Below the pieces are notes generated by a model that did not search any database, had not been told where the DNA came from, and was given only the letters and a program-made list of their open reading frames with translations. From Halomarina litorea (GTDB taxonomy: Archaea; Halobacteriota; Halobacteria; Halobacteriales; Haloarculaceae), in assembly GCF_024227715.1 (NCBI RefSeq), contig NZ_CP100448.1, positions 2,625,655-2,689,654 of the forward strand: a DNA stretch of 64,000 nucleotides, in the 5' to 3' direction. Shown in pieces: positions 17,126 through 27,197 of this stretch (the stretch's first letter is position 1; every line of letters starts with the position of its first letter). A program made the position numbers and the translations under genes.

Positions 17126-19795
17126 ATGGAGGCGACGGGGCCGCCCGCGAAGATGGCGGAGCGCCGCGAGGAGCTGACGCCGATGCTGTCGCAGTACTTC
17201 GCGCTGACCGAGGAGTACGACGACGCCCTCGTGCTCTTTCAGGTCGGGGACTTCTACGAACTGTTCTGCGACGCCGCGGAGGCGGCCGCCCGCATCTGCG
17301 AGATCACACTGACGAAGCGGGAGGACTCGACGGGCACCTACCCGATGGCGGGCGTCCCCATCGACAACGCGGCCCCGTACGTCGAGACGCTCCTCGACGC
17401 CGGCTACCGCGTCGCCATCGCCGACCAGGTACAGGACCCCGAGGAGGCGTCGGGACTGGTCGACCGGGCGGTCACGCGCGTCGTCACGCCCGGCACCGTC
17501 GTCGAGGACGAACTGCTCGGGGCCGGCAACACGTACGTCGCCGGCCTTATCCGGGGGTCGGGGGACGGCGACACCGTCGGGGAGGCGGGGGCGGGCGAGC
17601 GCTGGGCGGTCGCGTTCGTGGACGTCTCGACCGGCGAGTTCCGTGTCACGAGCGGCGACGTCCCCACGATACAGGACGAACTCGACCGCTTCGCGCCCGC
17701 CGAACTCGTCACCGCCCCCGGGTGCGACCACGGCTTCGACGTTGAGGGGATGTACACCCCCTTCCGCGAGGCGGCCTTCGAGTCCGCCGCGGCGCGCGAG
17801 CGACTGGGCGGGTACGTCCCCGCGCCGGACGCCGTCGTCGAGACGGACGCCGAACTGCGGGCGGCGGGCGGCCTGCTCGCGTACGCCGAGTACACGCAGG
17901 GCGTCGACTCGGGGGGGCTGGAGTACATCTCGCGCATCGCGCGCTACGACCCCCGCGAGGGGATGGGGCTGGACGCCACCGCGCTGCGCTCGCTGGAGGT
18001 GTTCGAGAACCGCGAGGGCGACGACGACCACACCCTGCTGGGCGTCCTCGACGAGACGTCGTGTGCGCTCGGCAGGCGCGAACTCACCCACTGGCTGCGC
18101 CGCCCGCTGCTGGACCGCGAGCGCATCGAGCGCCGACTGGACGCCGTCGAGGAACTCGCCCGGCGGTCGCTGGTCCGCGAGGAGGCACGCGACCTCTTGA
18201 AGGACGTCTACGACGTCGAGCGACTCGTCACGCGCGTCTCCCGCGGGCGAGCGAACGCGCGCGACCTGCGGGCGCTGAAGTCCACGCTCGACGTGGTGCC
18301 CGAACTGCGCGAGACGCTCGCCGACTGCGAGTCGCGCCCGCTGCGCCGCCGTCGGGAGGCGCTGGACGAACTGGCCGACGTCCGCGGCCTCGTCGGGCGG
18401 GCCATCACCGACGACCCGCCAATCGAGGTGACGGAGGGCGGCGTCATCCGCGAGGGGTTCGACGACCAGTTGGACGACCTCCGGGCGACCGAACGCGAGG
18501 GCCGCGAGTGGGTGGCGGACCTCGAGGCGCGCGAGCGCGAGCGGACGGGCATCGACTCGCTGAAGGTAGGCTACAACGAGGTCCACGGCTACTACATCGA
18601 GGTGACGAACCCGAACCTCGACCGGGTGCCCGACGACTACACGCGCCGACAGACGCTGAAGAACTCCGAGCGGTTCTACACGCCGGACCTGAAGGCTCGT
18701 GAGGACGAGATTCTGGGGGCGGCCGAGCGCGCCGACACCCGCGAGTACCAGCTGTTCACCGAGGTCAGAGACGACGTCGCGCGGGAGGCCGAACGGGTAC
18801 AGGCCGTCGCGGCGGTGCTCGCGGAACTCGACGTGCTCTGTACGCTCGCCGGCGTCGCGGTCGAGCGGGACTACGTCCGCCCCGAGTTGGGCAGCGGGGG
18901 AGTCCACGTCAAGGCGGGTCGCCACCCCGTCGTGGAGACCACCGAGGAGACGTTCGTGCCGAACGACGCCGACCTGCGCGAGCGACCGTTCGCCGTCATC
19001 ACCGGGCCGAACATGAGCGGGAAGTCGACGTACATGCGACAGGTCGCCCTGATTCAGGTGCTCGCGCAGGTGGGGAGTTTCGTCCCCGCCGACCGGGCGC
19101 GCCTCCCCCTCGTCGATCGCGTGTTCACCCGCGTGGGTGCGAGCGACGACATCGCGGGCGGGGCCTCCACGTTCATGCGCGAGATGACCGAACTCACCGA
19201 GATCCTCCACAACGCCACCGAGGACTCCCTCGTACTCTTAGACGAGGTGGGCCGCGGGACGAGCACCGCCGACGGGCGTTCCATCGCGTGGGCCGTCTCG
19301 GAGTTCCTCCACGACGAGGTGGGCGCGACGACGCTCTTCGCCACCCACTACCACGAACTGACGCGCATCGCCGAGGGGCGACCCGGTATCCAGAACCTCC
19401 ACTTCACCATCGCGCGGGAGGGGACGGACGTGACCTTCCTCCACACGGTCGTCGAGGGGGCGAGCGAGGCGTCCTACGGCGTCGAGGTGGCGCGACTCGC
19501 GGGCGTCCCCACGTCGGTCATCGAGCGCTCGCGTCACCTGCTGGAGTCGGGACTGCCCGGCGAGGCGGGGGCGCACCCCGACCCGGCGGCCGACCGGTCG
19601 AACGGTCACCGCGACGACGCGGACGGAGCGCGCACGGCGACGGCGGCGGGGTCGGACTCGGAGCCGACGCCCACGGCGGGCGACAGCGGGAAGCCCACCG
19701 ACCTCGAAGTCGCCCTGCGCGAGTTGAACATCGCGAACATGACGCCCGTGGAGGCGCTGACGTGGCTCCACGAGAGACAGCGGGGACTCGAGTAG
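17126..19795 (+). CDS. mutS: DNA mismatch repair protein MutS
   Basis: An 889-residue protein from ATG 17126. The N-terminal mismatch-recognition segment has VGDFYELF (D42-F43-Y44-E45 region), which carries the Phe-x-Glu wedge. The connector, lever and clamp domains follow. The ATPase has Walker A GPNMSGKS at about 627-634 and Walker B LLDEVGRG with D706-E707. A low-complexity Asp/Ala/Ser linker (about 815-850) precedes a final helix pair ([19 protein letters not shown]) typical of the MutS C-terminus. It binds mispaired DNA and recruits MutL. mutL begins three bases after its stop. Confidence 0.96.
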   Translation: MEATGPPAKMAERREELTPMLSQYFALTEEYDDALVLFQVGDFYELFCDAAEAAARICEITLTKREDSTGTYPMAGVPIDNAAPYVETLLDAGYRVAIADQVQDPEEASGLVDRAVTRVVTPGTVVEDELLGAGNTYVAGLIRGSGDGDTVGEAGAGERWAVAFVDVSTGEFRVTSGDVPTIQDELDRFAPAELVTAPGCDHGFDVEGMYTPFREAAFESAAARERLGGYVPAPDAVVETDAELRAAGGLLAYAEYTQGVDSGGLEYISRIARYDPREGMGLDATALRSLEVFENREGDDDHTLLGVLDETSCALGRRELTHWLRRPLLDRERIERRLDAVEELARRSLVREEARDLLKDVYDVERLVTRVSRGRANARDLRALKSTLDVVPELRETLADCESRPLRRRREALDELADVRGLVGRAITDDPPIEVTEGGVIREGFDDQLDDLRATEREGREWVADLEARERERTGIDSLKVGYNEVHGYYIEVTNPNLDRVPDDYTRRQTLKNSERFYTPDLKAREDEILGAAERADTREYQLFTEVRDDVAREAERVQAVAAVLAELDVLCTLAGVAVERDYVRPELGSGGVHVKAGRHPVVETTEETFVPNDADLRERPFAVITGPNMSGKSTYMRQVALIQVLAQVGSFVPADRARLPLVDRVFTRVGASDDIAGGASTFMREMTELTEILHNATEDSLVLLDEVGRGTSTADGRSIAWAVSEFLHDEVGATTLFATHYHELTRIAEGRPGIQNLHFTIAREGTDVTFLHTVVEGASEASYGVEVARLAGVPTSVIERSRHLLESGLPGEAGAHPDPAADRSNGHRDDADGARTATAAGSDSEPTPTAGDSGKPTDLEVALRELNIANMTPVEALTWLHERQRGLE

Positions 19796-19798
19796 ACG

Positions 19799-21481
19799 AT
19801 GACGACCGAATCGGAGACGCGAGCGGGGGAACGAACCGCGGTCCGGCGACTCGACGAGTCGACCGTCGCGCGCATCGCCGCCGGCGAGGTGGTGACGCGC
19901 CCGGCGGCGGCGGTCCGCGAACTGGTGGAGAACGCCCTCGACGCGGGGGCGTCGGCGGTGTCGGTGACCGTCGAGAACGGCGGTCTCGACCTCGTCAGCG
20001 TGAGCGACGACGGGCACGGCATGAGCCGCGAGGACGCCCGACTGGCCGTCGAGCGCCACGCGACGAGCAAGATACGCGACGCCGCCGACCTCGCCACGGC
20101 CCCGACGCTCGGCTTCCGGGGGGAGGCACTGCCGAGCATCGCTGAGGTGGCCCGCCTCGACCTGCGGACGCGGACCGCCGGGGAGGACGAGGGGACGCGC
20201 GTGACCGTCGCGGACGGCGACCCGACCGTCCGGGCGGCCGGTCACGGCGTCGGGACGACCGTCGAGGCGCGCGACCTCTTCGCGGACCTGCCCGCCCGCC
20301 GCGAGTCGCTCGGCACCCCGAAACGCGAGTTCGCCCGCGTGAGCGACCTGCTCGCGAGCTACGCGCTGGCCCACCCGGACGTCCGGTTCCGCCTCGACCA
20401 CGACGGTCGGACGGTGCTCTCGACGCCGGGGAGCGGGGAGGAGACCGACACCCTGCTGGCGGTGTACGGCCGGGACGTCGCCGGCCGGAGCACGGCGCTC
20501 GCGGCGGGTGACGACGACGAGGTGGCCGTCCACGGCGTCTGCGTCCACCCGTCGGTGACGCGGGCGAGCGCCTCGCACGTCACCGTCGCCGTCAACGGGC
20601 GACCACTCGCGGATTCGGGACTCAGGAACGCCGTCGAGGCGGGCTACGGGTCGCTCCTCCCCGGCGACCGCCACCCGGTCGCCGTCGTCAGGGTTCGGGT
20701 CCCGCCGGACCGGGTGGACCAGAACGTCCACCCCGGCAAGCGCGAGGTGCGCTTCCGGGACGCGGAGGCGGTCCACGGGGCGGTCGAGCGAGCCGTCCGG
20801 GACGCCCTCTCGACGGCCGACCTCGCCCGGAGCGGGGAGGCGGAACTCGGCATCGACCTCGACGGGGAGGGGGGGCTCGAACCCACCCGGTCGCGCTTCG
20901 AGGACCTCACCGTCATCGGGCAGTTCCGCGGCCTCTACCTGCTCTGTGAGGCCGGCGACGACCTCCTCGTGGTCGACCAGCACGCCGCCCACGAGCGGGT
21001 CAACTACGAGCGCCTGCGCGAGGCGGTGGCGGGGGCCGAGGTGGAGACGCTGTCGGTGGACCCCCCCGCGACGCTCTCGCTGTCGCCTGGCGCGGCGGCG
21101 ACCCTCGACGCCCGGCGCGAGGCCGTCGAGTCCCTCGGCTTCCGCGTCGAGTCCTTCGGCGGCGGCACCTACCGCGTGACGGGCGTTCCCGCCCCGTTCG
21201 GGCGCGCGGCCGCGCCCGAGGACGTCCGTGACCTCCTCGATACGTTCCTCTCGGGGGAGTCGCCCGAGGACCCGCGGGAGGCGCTGCTGGCGGAGATGGC
21301 CTGCCACCCGTCGCTGAAGGCCGGCGACGACCTCACGGACGAGGAGAGCGCGGCGCTGCTGGACCGACTGGGCGCGTGTCGCCAGCCGTACGCCTGCCCG
21401 CACGGGCGGCCGACCGTCCTCAGCATCGAGGAGACGACGCTCGCGAAGGGGTTCGGGCGGTCGGGAACCAGGTTCGACTAG
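19799..21481 (+). CDS. mutL: DNA mismatch repair protein MutL
   Basis: A 560-residue protein. The GHKL ATPase motifs are ELVENALDAGA (catalytic E41, N45), DDGHGM (70-75) and GFRGEA (105-110). The C-terminal domain has DQHAAHERVNYE starting at D393, the metal-dependent nicking endonuclease motif, plus ACHPSLKAGD and CPHGRP near the end. It is therefore an endonuclease-type MutL, expected in lineages lacking MutH. It is short for the family because the linker between the two domains is brief. It forms an operon with mutS. Confidence 0.95.
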   Translation: MTTESETRAGERTAVRRLDESTVARIAAGEVVTRPAAAVRELVENALDAGASAVSVTVENGGLDLVSVSDDGHGMSREDARLAVERHATSKIRDAADLATAPTLGFRGEALPSIAEVARLDLRTRTAGEDEGTRVTVADGDPTVRAAGHGVGTTVEARDLFADLPARRESLGTPKREFARVSDLLASYALAHPDVRFRLDHDGRTVLSTPGSGEETDTLLAVYGRDVAGRSTALAAGDDDEVAVHGVCVHPSVTRASASHVTVAVNGRPLADSGLRNAVEAGYGSLLPGDRHPVAVVRVRVPPDRVDQNVHPGKREVRFRDAEAVHGAVERAVRDALSTADLARSGEAELGIDLDGEGGLEPTRSRFEDLTVIGQFRGLYLLCEAGDDLLVVDQHAAHERVNYERLREAVAGAEVETLSVDPPATLSLSPGAAATLDARREAVESLGFRVESFGGGTYRVTGVPAPFGRAAAPEDVRDLLDTFLSGESPEDPREALLAEMACHPSLKAGDDLTDEESAALLDRLGACRQPYACPHGRPTVLSIEETTLAKGFGRSGTRFD

Positions 21482-21808
21482 GGTCGGGCGTCGACCGAGG
21501 GAGCGAGTCGACGACGAACCGTCGGCCAGCGACGGGGGAGGAGGGCCATGGCGGTACGACGGTCCGCCCGTCTTCCGGGTGGGGTGCCACAGCACGTAAG
21601 AACCAGGCCGGTGAGTGGTCCAGTAGAGAGCGACCAGTCGCCGAACCGGACAGTAGTTTAAAATAATTTGGGAGAAATAACGAAAATAATGAACGAACAC
21701 GTGAGACGTATTCGGAGCGCAAGCGAGAGAGGAGCGGGGTCGACCGGGACGTTCGGCCGGTCGGACCGGCGAGACTGGCGAGGGCGACCGACCGGGGGCC
21801 GCTGACCG
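21482..21808 (+). other. Intergenic region with AT-rich promoter-like block
   Basis: About 327 bases without a gene. Most is GC-rich and featureless. A sharply AT-rich run (TTTAAAATAATTTGGG, then GAAATAACGAAAATAATG) lies at about 21657-21690, 120-150 bases before the asparagine-synthase-like gene. It could hold its promoter with a longer leader, or mark a junction between the mismatch-repair genes and the glycan locus. Confidence 0.4.
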
Positions 21809-23665
21809 ATGCCGGGACTCTCCATCGTCGTCGACGAGGGCGGTGTGGACCGCGCGGCCGCCGACGCCGCACTGGAGCGCTGTGAGTTCCTCCCGCGCTA
21901 CGACCACGACCACCACGTCGTCGACGAGACGGTCTACGTCGCGGACACGGGCTACGAGACGTACCCCGTCCGCCGGTTCGACTTCGACGGAACGACCGTC
22001 GTCGTCGAGGGCTACCTGTACGACGTCGAGGACCTCGAAGGGGAACTCAGGCAGGTCGCGTCGTGGCTGGAGGACTCGCGGACGATGCAACTCCGCGACT
22101 GGCTCGCGAGTCGCGACGGCGAGTTCGTCATCGCCGTCCAGCCGCCGGACGGCGACCTCCGGGTCCTCAACGACCCGCTCTGTCGCCTCCCGCTCTACCG
22201 GGCGACGGTCGGCGAGCGGACCGTCGTCTCTCGCGAACTGACGTTCGTCCGGGAGTGGCTGTCGAACGTCGGCGAACCGGTGGAACTCGACCGACTGGGC
22301 GTCGCACAGACGCTCCTGTTCGGCTACACGCTCGGGACGCGGACGGTGTTCGAGGGGGTGTCGGAGCTCGACCCGGCGACCTGCCTCACGTTCGACGGCG
22401 ACGTGCGGACCGACAGCCTGTACGAACACGCCTTCGAGCAGTCGACGGAACCGGCGAGCGTCGACGCCGCGGGGCGACGGCTGGCCCGGAAGTTCGCCGA
22501 GGCCTGTCGAAACCGAGCGGACATCCCCGGGCGAGCGGTACTCTCGCTGAGTGGGGGCCTCGACTCGCGGGCGGTCGCGGCCGGCTACGACGCGGCGGGC
22601 GTCCCGTTCTCGGCCGCGACGTTCGTCGACGAGGACGCCGACGAACTGCCGACGGAGGCGACCGTCGCGCGGTCGGTCGCCGAGACGCTCGACGTCGAGT
22701 GGACGTCCGTGGCGACCCCGCGGGACGACCTCGAGGACGTCGAGGCGACCCTGCTGGAGATGAAACAGGGGATGAACTACCTCCGGATGGGGTTCATCGT
22801 CGAGTTCTTCGAGGAACTGTACGAGCGCTACGGCGAGGTGAACTACGTGACGGGCGACGGGGGCGACAAGGTGTTCCACGACCTGCGACCCCCGCGCCGG
22901 TACGACTCCCTCTCGGACCTCGTCGAGTACGCCGTCGAGGCGAACAGCGTGTTCTCGCCCGAACGCGCCGCCGCCATCGCGGGCATCTCCGAGGAACACC
23001 TCCTCGAGTCCGTGCGCCGGCGGTTCCGGTCGTACCCCGAGTCCTCGCTCGAGAACCGGTACACCCACTTCATGCTCCGCGAGCGGGGTATGAAGCTCAT
23101 CAAGCACGGCGAGGACCGCAACCGGTACTTCTTCTGGTCGGTCACGCCGTTCTACTCGTTTCCCTTCTTCCAGGCCGCGATGGAGTACACCCCCGACTGC
23201 AAGCAGTACATGCGCCTGTACCGGTCGTTCGTCGGAGCGCTCGCGCCGGACCTCCTGGCCGTCGACTACGCCGACTACGGCGTCCCCATCACCTCGCTGG
23301 AGTACCGGGCGAAGCACGTCCTCTACCTGACGCTCTCGCGCTGGCCGCGCGTGAAGTCGGCCGTCGTCGACCGGGTGCTCGGGACGCCGAAGGCGCGGGA
23401 CACCGACCTCCCCGACCGGGTCCGGGCCCTCCTCGGGGAGACGGGGGACTCGCTGTCCGAGCGGGAGGTTGCGACGGTCCTCGACGACGAGCGGTACTCC
23501 GAGGCGACACTCTACCACCTCTACACGATGTGTGCGCTCGCCGCGTCGCTCGACGGGTCCGGGGCGGGCGCCGCGGACACCGGGGCCTCCCACGGAACGG
23601 GGGAGTCGTCGACCGACACCGAGTCGTCGGCGACCGACGGGGCCGATTCGACCGTATCCCGGTGA
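21809..23665 (+). CDS. Asparagine-synthase-like protein without glutaminase nucleophile
   Basis: A 618-residue protein related to class B asparagine synthases. The C-terminal ATP-pyrophosphatase domain carries the PP-loop SGGLDSR at residues 248-254 and further conserved blocks (VTGDGGDKVFHD; HGEDRNRYFFWSVTPFYSFPF). The N-terminal half has an Ntn-like pattern (GEFVIAVQ, LCRLPLYRA) but begins MPGLS. There is no Cys2, so it cannot hydrolyse glutamine in the usual way. It could use ammonia or another amine donor, or adenylate a different acid. A Ser/Thr/Asp-rich tail ends the protein. It starts the first glycan locus. Confidence 0.82.
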   Translation: MPGLSIVVDEGGVDRAAADAALERCEFLPRYDHDHHVVDETVYVADTGYETYPVRRFDFDGTTVVVEGYLYDVEDLEGELRQVASWLEDSRTMQLRDWLASRDGEFVIAVQPPDGDLRVLNDPLCRLPLYRATVGERTVVSRELTFVREWLSNVGEPVELDRLGVAQTLLFGYTLGTRTVFEGVSELDPATCLTFDGDVRTDSLYEHAFEQSTEPASVDAAGRRLARKFAEACRNRADIPGRAVLSLSGGLDSRAVAAGYDAAGVPFSAATFVDEDADELPTEATVARSVAETLDVEWTSVATPRDDLEDVEATLLEMKQGMNYLRMGFIVEFFEELYERYGEVNYVTGDGGDKVFHDLRPPRRYDSLSDLVEYAVEANSVFSPERAAAIAGISEEHLLESVRRRFRSYPESSLENRYTHFMLRERGMKLIKHGEDRNRYFFWSVTPFYSFPFFQAAMEYTPDCKQYMRLYRSFVGALAPDLLAVDYADYGVPITSLEYRAKHVLYLTLSRWPRVKSAVVDRVLGTPKARDTDLPDRVRALLGETGDSLSEREVATVLDDERYSEATLYHLYTMCALAASLDGSGAGAADTGASHGTGESSTDTESSATDGADSTVSR

Positions 23666-23784
23666 CGGCGCCGTGATGGCGGCGCGGCCGGTCTCCGAGA
23701 AGCTACTACTGTAGCCGCCCGTTGCTACATCTCCTATGATTGTATCTGAATCCGATAACTCTAGGCCTCGCCCAAGCCAAGTTG

Positions 23785-26127
23785 ATGGCACACGAATCTG
23801 GCAACGAAGACGAACCCGGTGCGGACGAACGCAGTGACGGGACGCTCCACCGACGGCGGTACCTCCAGTTGGCGGCGGCGACGGCGGCGACGCTCCCGCT
23901 CGCGGCACGGCAGGCGTCCGCGGCGACGACGCGCGGCGGCATCACCTTCGACCGCGTCCTCGACGCGGTCGACGACCTCGGCATGGACCCGAACGGCAAC
24001 GAACCGGTCAACGGGAAACTAGAGCGCGCACTCACGGATGGCACCTGCGTGGAGTTCCCGGCCGGCGAGTACGTCGTCGACGGCCCGGTCTCGAAGTGGG
24101 GCGCGGAGCGCATCGGCGTCGTTGGCACCGGCGCACAGGCGGACGTTCGGTTCGTCACGGAGGGCGACAGCAACATCTGGCTGTTCCGCATCCTCAACTG
24201 CCGTGACGTCCTCATCGAGAACCTGACGCTGGACCAGACCGACTCGCAGACCGGCGGCTCCATCGGGACGGTGTTCAACGTCTACGACAACCTCGTGTTC
24301 CGCGACGTGGACATGCCCGGGTTCAACCCCATGGGCGACGACGACCTCTGGGGACTCGTCATCCGCATCCTCGAACGCGACGGGACGGGTCTCGTCGAGA
24401 ACTACACGCACACGGGTCCCTCGGAGTTCAAGGGCCCCGTCGGGTCGGAGGGGGCGGGCGGCGTCTTCGACGACAAGCACAAGGGCAGTCTCACGTTCCG
24501 CGACTGCCACATCGAGAACGCCAACGGCGACGGCGGCCTGTACACCGGGAAGCACGCCGGGGAGGTCCACTTCGAGAACTGCTTCTTCAAGAACAACGAC
24601 CTCGCGGGGATGCGCCTCGGCGCGGGGTGTACGATGCGCGACTGCGTCGTCGTCAACGACTGGGACGACGCCCACCCCGACAACACCGGGACGCTGGGCG
24701 GCGCGAACGGCCTCTACTTCGCGACGGGCCCCTACGGCAAGTCCGGCGGCTACGTCGAGAACTGCGACATCATCCACAAGTCCGTCGACGGGGACTCCTC
24801 GGCTGCCGTCTTCATCAACGGCTCGGACGGCGGCATCGAGTTCCGCAACACCCGCATCCAGAACGACGTCGACGGCGCCTACGCGGTGTGGGCGTACGCA
24901 CCCGGCGAGCGGTTCGCGAGCGACGGCATCCCGGACGACCCCGCCATCTACATGGACGGCGTGAGCATCACGGGGACGTCCTCGAAGCGCACCGCGGTCT
25001 ACCTCGACAAGCGCTCCGGGTCCCGCATCGAGAACTCCTGCATCCAGATGGACGGGGCCAGCGGGAACGGCGTCGTACTCGACGACTCCGGGAAGTGTTC
25101 CATCTCGAATACGAACATCAACGTCCCCGGCGACGCGACGGTGTTCAACAACACCAGCGTGAGCACGTCGAACATTACTCACGGCGACTCGTGTCCCATC
25201 CCGGACGCCTCGTGGTCGCGCGGCGACTCCGGCAGCGGTTCGGCCGACACGGGTGACGGCAGTTCCGACGGCTCGGACAGCGGTTCGGGCGACACCTCCG
25301 GGTCGCCGTCACCCGACGACGTGAAGGGCGACCTCCTCGTCGTCGAGGCGCCCCAGGGCAACGTCGTCAACTACGAGTTCGTCGTGGAGGGGGTGGCGAC
25401 GCCCGCCGACCCCGACACCGGCGAGGGCGACTGGGACTCGACGACGAAGGGCGACGGCACGATGACCGTCTCGGGCTGGACGAGCGACGGTCGGTTCGAC
25501 TCCTGGGCCGTCGAGGGCCGCATCGTCGACTTCGCCTCCAACCGCGACCCCTGCGTCCTCACGCACAACGGCACGACGGTCACCGCGGAGGACCTCGTGG
25601 CGCCGCCCGGCGACCACCTCGTCGTCGAGGCGCCGCAGGGCAACGTCGTCAACTACGAGTTCGTCGTGGACGGGACGGCCGCGCCCGCCGACGACGACAC
25701 CGGCGCGGGCGACTGGGACTCGGCGACGACCAGCGGCGGGATGACCACCGTCTCCGGGTGGACGAGCGACGGTCGGATGGACTCCTGGACCGTCGAGGGC
25801 CGCATCGTCGACTTCGCCTCCAAGCGCGACGACTGCGTCCTCACGCACAACGGCACGACGGTCGCCCCCGAGGACTTCGGCGTCGAGGAACTGCCGAACA
25901 AGCTCGTGCTCACGTCGACGAGCGACGCCACCGAGACCCGGTACAGCTTCAGCGTCACGGGCGACCTGGTCAAGAGCTACGACCACTCCGTCGAGTCCTC
26001 CGACACCATCGAGGGCGGTGCGGCGACGGGCGTCATCACCGCCGATGCCGACGCCTACACCTTCTCGGGGGACATCGCCTCGTTCGACCTCGACGGGAGC
26101 GCGAACATCTCCTTCGAGCGCCAGTAG
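23785..26127 (+). CDS. Tat-exported right-handed beta-helix (pectate-lyase-like) surface protein
   Basis: A 780-residue protein from ATG 23785 (MAHESGNED). A twin-arginine signal (HRRRYLQLAAATAAT, ending near ARQASA) is followed by a region of parallel beta-helix coils (about 60-480). The repeating pattern is IENLTL, FRDVDM, FRDCHIENANG, FENCFFKNND and VENCDIIHK. An acidic Ser/Gly/Asp linker (about 484-513) joins three C-terminal modules. Beta-helix proteins of this type bind or cleave polysaccharides, or act as surface adhesins. No catalytic triad is evident to me. It lies between sugar-modifying genes, so a role at the glycan surface is likely. Confidence 0.78.
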   Translation: MAHESGNEDEPGADERSDGTLHRRRYLQLAAATAATLPLAARQASAATTRGGITFDRVLDAVDDLGMDPNGNEPVNGKLERALTDGTCVEFPAGEYVVDGPVSKWGAERIGVVGTGAQADVRFVTEGDSNIWLFRILNCRDVLIENLTLDQTDSQTGGSIGTVFNVYDNLVFRDVDMPGFNPMGDDDLWGLVIRILERDGTGLVENYTHTGPSEFKGPVGSEGAGGVFDDKHKGSLTFRDCHIENANGDGGLYTGKHAGEVHFENCFFKNNDLAGMRLGAGCTMRDCVVVNDWDDAHPDNTGTLGGANGLYFATGPYGKSGGYVENCDIIHKSVDGDSSAAVFINGSDGGIEFRNTRIQNDVDGAYAVWAYAPGERFASDGIPDDPAIYMDGVSITGTSSKRTAVYLDKRSGSRIENSCIQMDGASGNGVVLDDSGKCSISNTNINVPGDATVFNNTSVSTSNITHGDSCPIPDASWSRGDSGSGSADTGDGSSDGSDSGSGDTSGSPSPDDVKGDLLVVEAPQGNVVNYEFVVEGVATPADPDTGEGDWDSTTKGDGTMTVSGWTSDGRFDSWAVEGRIVDFASNRDPCVLTHNGTTVTAEDLVAPPGDHLVVEAPQGNVVNYEFVVDGTAAPADDDTGAGDWDSATTSGGMTTVSGWTSDGRMDSWTVEGRIVDFASKRDDCVLTHNGTTVAPEDFGVEELPNKLVLTSTSDATETRYSFSVTGDLVKSYDHSVESSDTIEGGAATGVITADADAYTFSGDIASFDLDGSANISFERQ
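25330..26124 (+). repeat. Three tandem modules of about 94 residues in the beta-helix protein
   Basis: Unit 1 begins at 25330 and unit 2 at 25612. The two are 282 bases apart and nearly identical over long stretches (LVVEAPQGNVVNYEFVV, VSGWTSDGR, GRIVDFAS, CVLTHNGTT). A third unit from about 25897 is strongly diverged (KLVLTSTSD, TRYSFSVTG) but keeps the strand pattern and similar spacing. The first two look like a recent duplication and the third like an older copy. Confidence 0.75.
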
Positions 26128-26194
26128 ACCGCACGCCATCACCAGATCGTGACCCGACCGCCGGTCGTCCCCCGTTCGTCGGCGACCCGGCCGG

Positions 26195-27139
26195 TCAGTC
26201 GAGTCGAGCCGCGACCATCCGTTTCGCCCGCTGTGCGAGTCGCACGGTCGGCGTTCTCCCGAGCGACAACACGAAGAACGCGTAGGCGTCCCACCGCGTG
26301 GGGTCGGCGCGGATGGTTCGCAGCGCGAACCGCCTCGCGTCCGCATACTGTCCCCGCTGGAGCGCCGAGAGCGCCACCTCGCGGGCCGTCGCCGCGACCA
26401 GCGCGTCCCGACAGCCGTACTCCTCCGCGAGCGGGCCGAACGTCTCGAGCATGAGCGGGTAGGCCACGTCACGCTTCGCGGTGATGTCGTCGCTGATCTG
26501 CGAGTGCCCGGAGCTCTCGCGAACGACCAGCGGGTCCTCGATGACGTCGAACTCGGTGTACTGCGAGAGGCGGATGGGCCACTCGCGGTCCTGCCAGCAC
26601 GGGAAGCGCTCGTCGGTGAGGCCGGCCTGTTCGATGACGCTCGCGCGGACCATCAGCGTCGAGAACGTCCCGAGCGAGGCGCCCGACAACAGGTCCTCCG
26701 TGACGTCGCCCCGGACCGTCGGGCGGAGGGTGTGGACGACCGACCCCTCCTCCGTGAACCGCTGGCCCGTGTAGACGACGCCGACGGCGGGTCCGCCCCG
26801 CTGGAACCGGTCGTACTGGCGCTCCAGTTTCGTCGGCACCCACTGGTCGTCGTCGTCGATGAACGCGACGAACCGCCCGGTGGCCGCCTCGATGCCGGTG
26901 TTCCTCGCGGCGGGCGCGCCGCGGTTCTCCTCGTGACGGATGTACCGGACGGCGATGTCGGACGAGGAGAGGGTGTCGAGCACCCCCTCGGCGGGGGTCG
27001 GTGAACAGTCGTCGACGACGATCAACTCGGCGTCGGTGAACGTCTGGTCGAGGACGCTCTCGGCCGCCCGCCGGACGAACTCGGGTCTGTCGTAGGTGGG
27101 CAGCACGACGCTGACTTCGGGGTGTCGGGTCTCGCTCAT
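26195..27139 (-). CDS. Family 2 glycosyltransferase
   Basis: A 314-residue protein with a GT-A fold. It has the N-terminal VSVVLPTYDRPEFV, the nucleotide-binding VVDDCSP (about 41-47), ENRGAPAARN (71-80) and the metal-binding DDDD run at 95-98 followed by QW. Substrate-specific loops follow and a predicted helical tail rich in Ala/Arg (about 240-314). It should transfer a sugar from a nucleotide donor during surface glycan assembly. No membrane helix is evident. It is separated by about 58 bases from the DUF354 gene, on the same strand. Confidence 0.88.
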   Translation of the reverse strand: MSETRHPEVSVVLPTYDRPEFVRRAAESVLDQTFTDAELIVVDDCSPTPAEGVLDTLSSSDIAVRYIRHEENRGAPAARNTGIEAATGRFVAFIDDDDQWVPTKLERQYDRFQRGGPAVGVVYTGQRFTEEGSVVHTLRPTVRGDVTEDLLSGASLGTFSTLMVRASVIEQAGLTDERFPCWQDREWPIRLSQYTEFDVIEDPLVVRESSGHSQISDDITAKRDVAYPLMLETFGPLAEEYGCRDALVAATAREVALSALQRGQYADARRFALRTIRADPTRWDAYAFFVLSLGRTPTVRLAQRAKRMVAARLD

Positions 27140-27197
27140 GGTGTGCTCGGGGTCGGGGGGAAGGTGTGCTCGATGGCGGTTCCGGGGCTCGTCACCG

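Noticed and set aside
19238-23908. A 1,556-codon open frame on the minus strand
   Set aside because: It lies antisense to mutS, mutL and the asparagine-synthase-like gene. It is Arg/Gly/Val-rich, without domain motifs, and is a by-product of the strong third-position GC bias.
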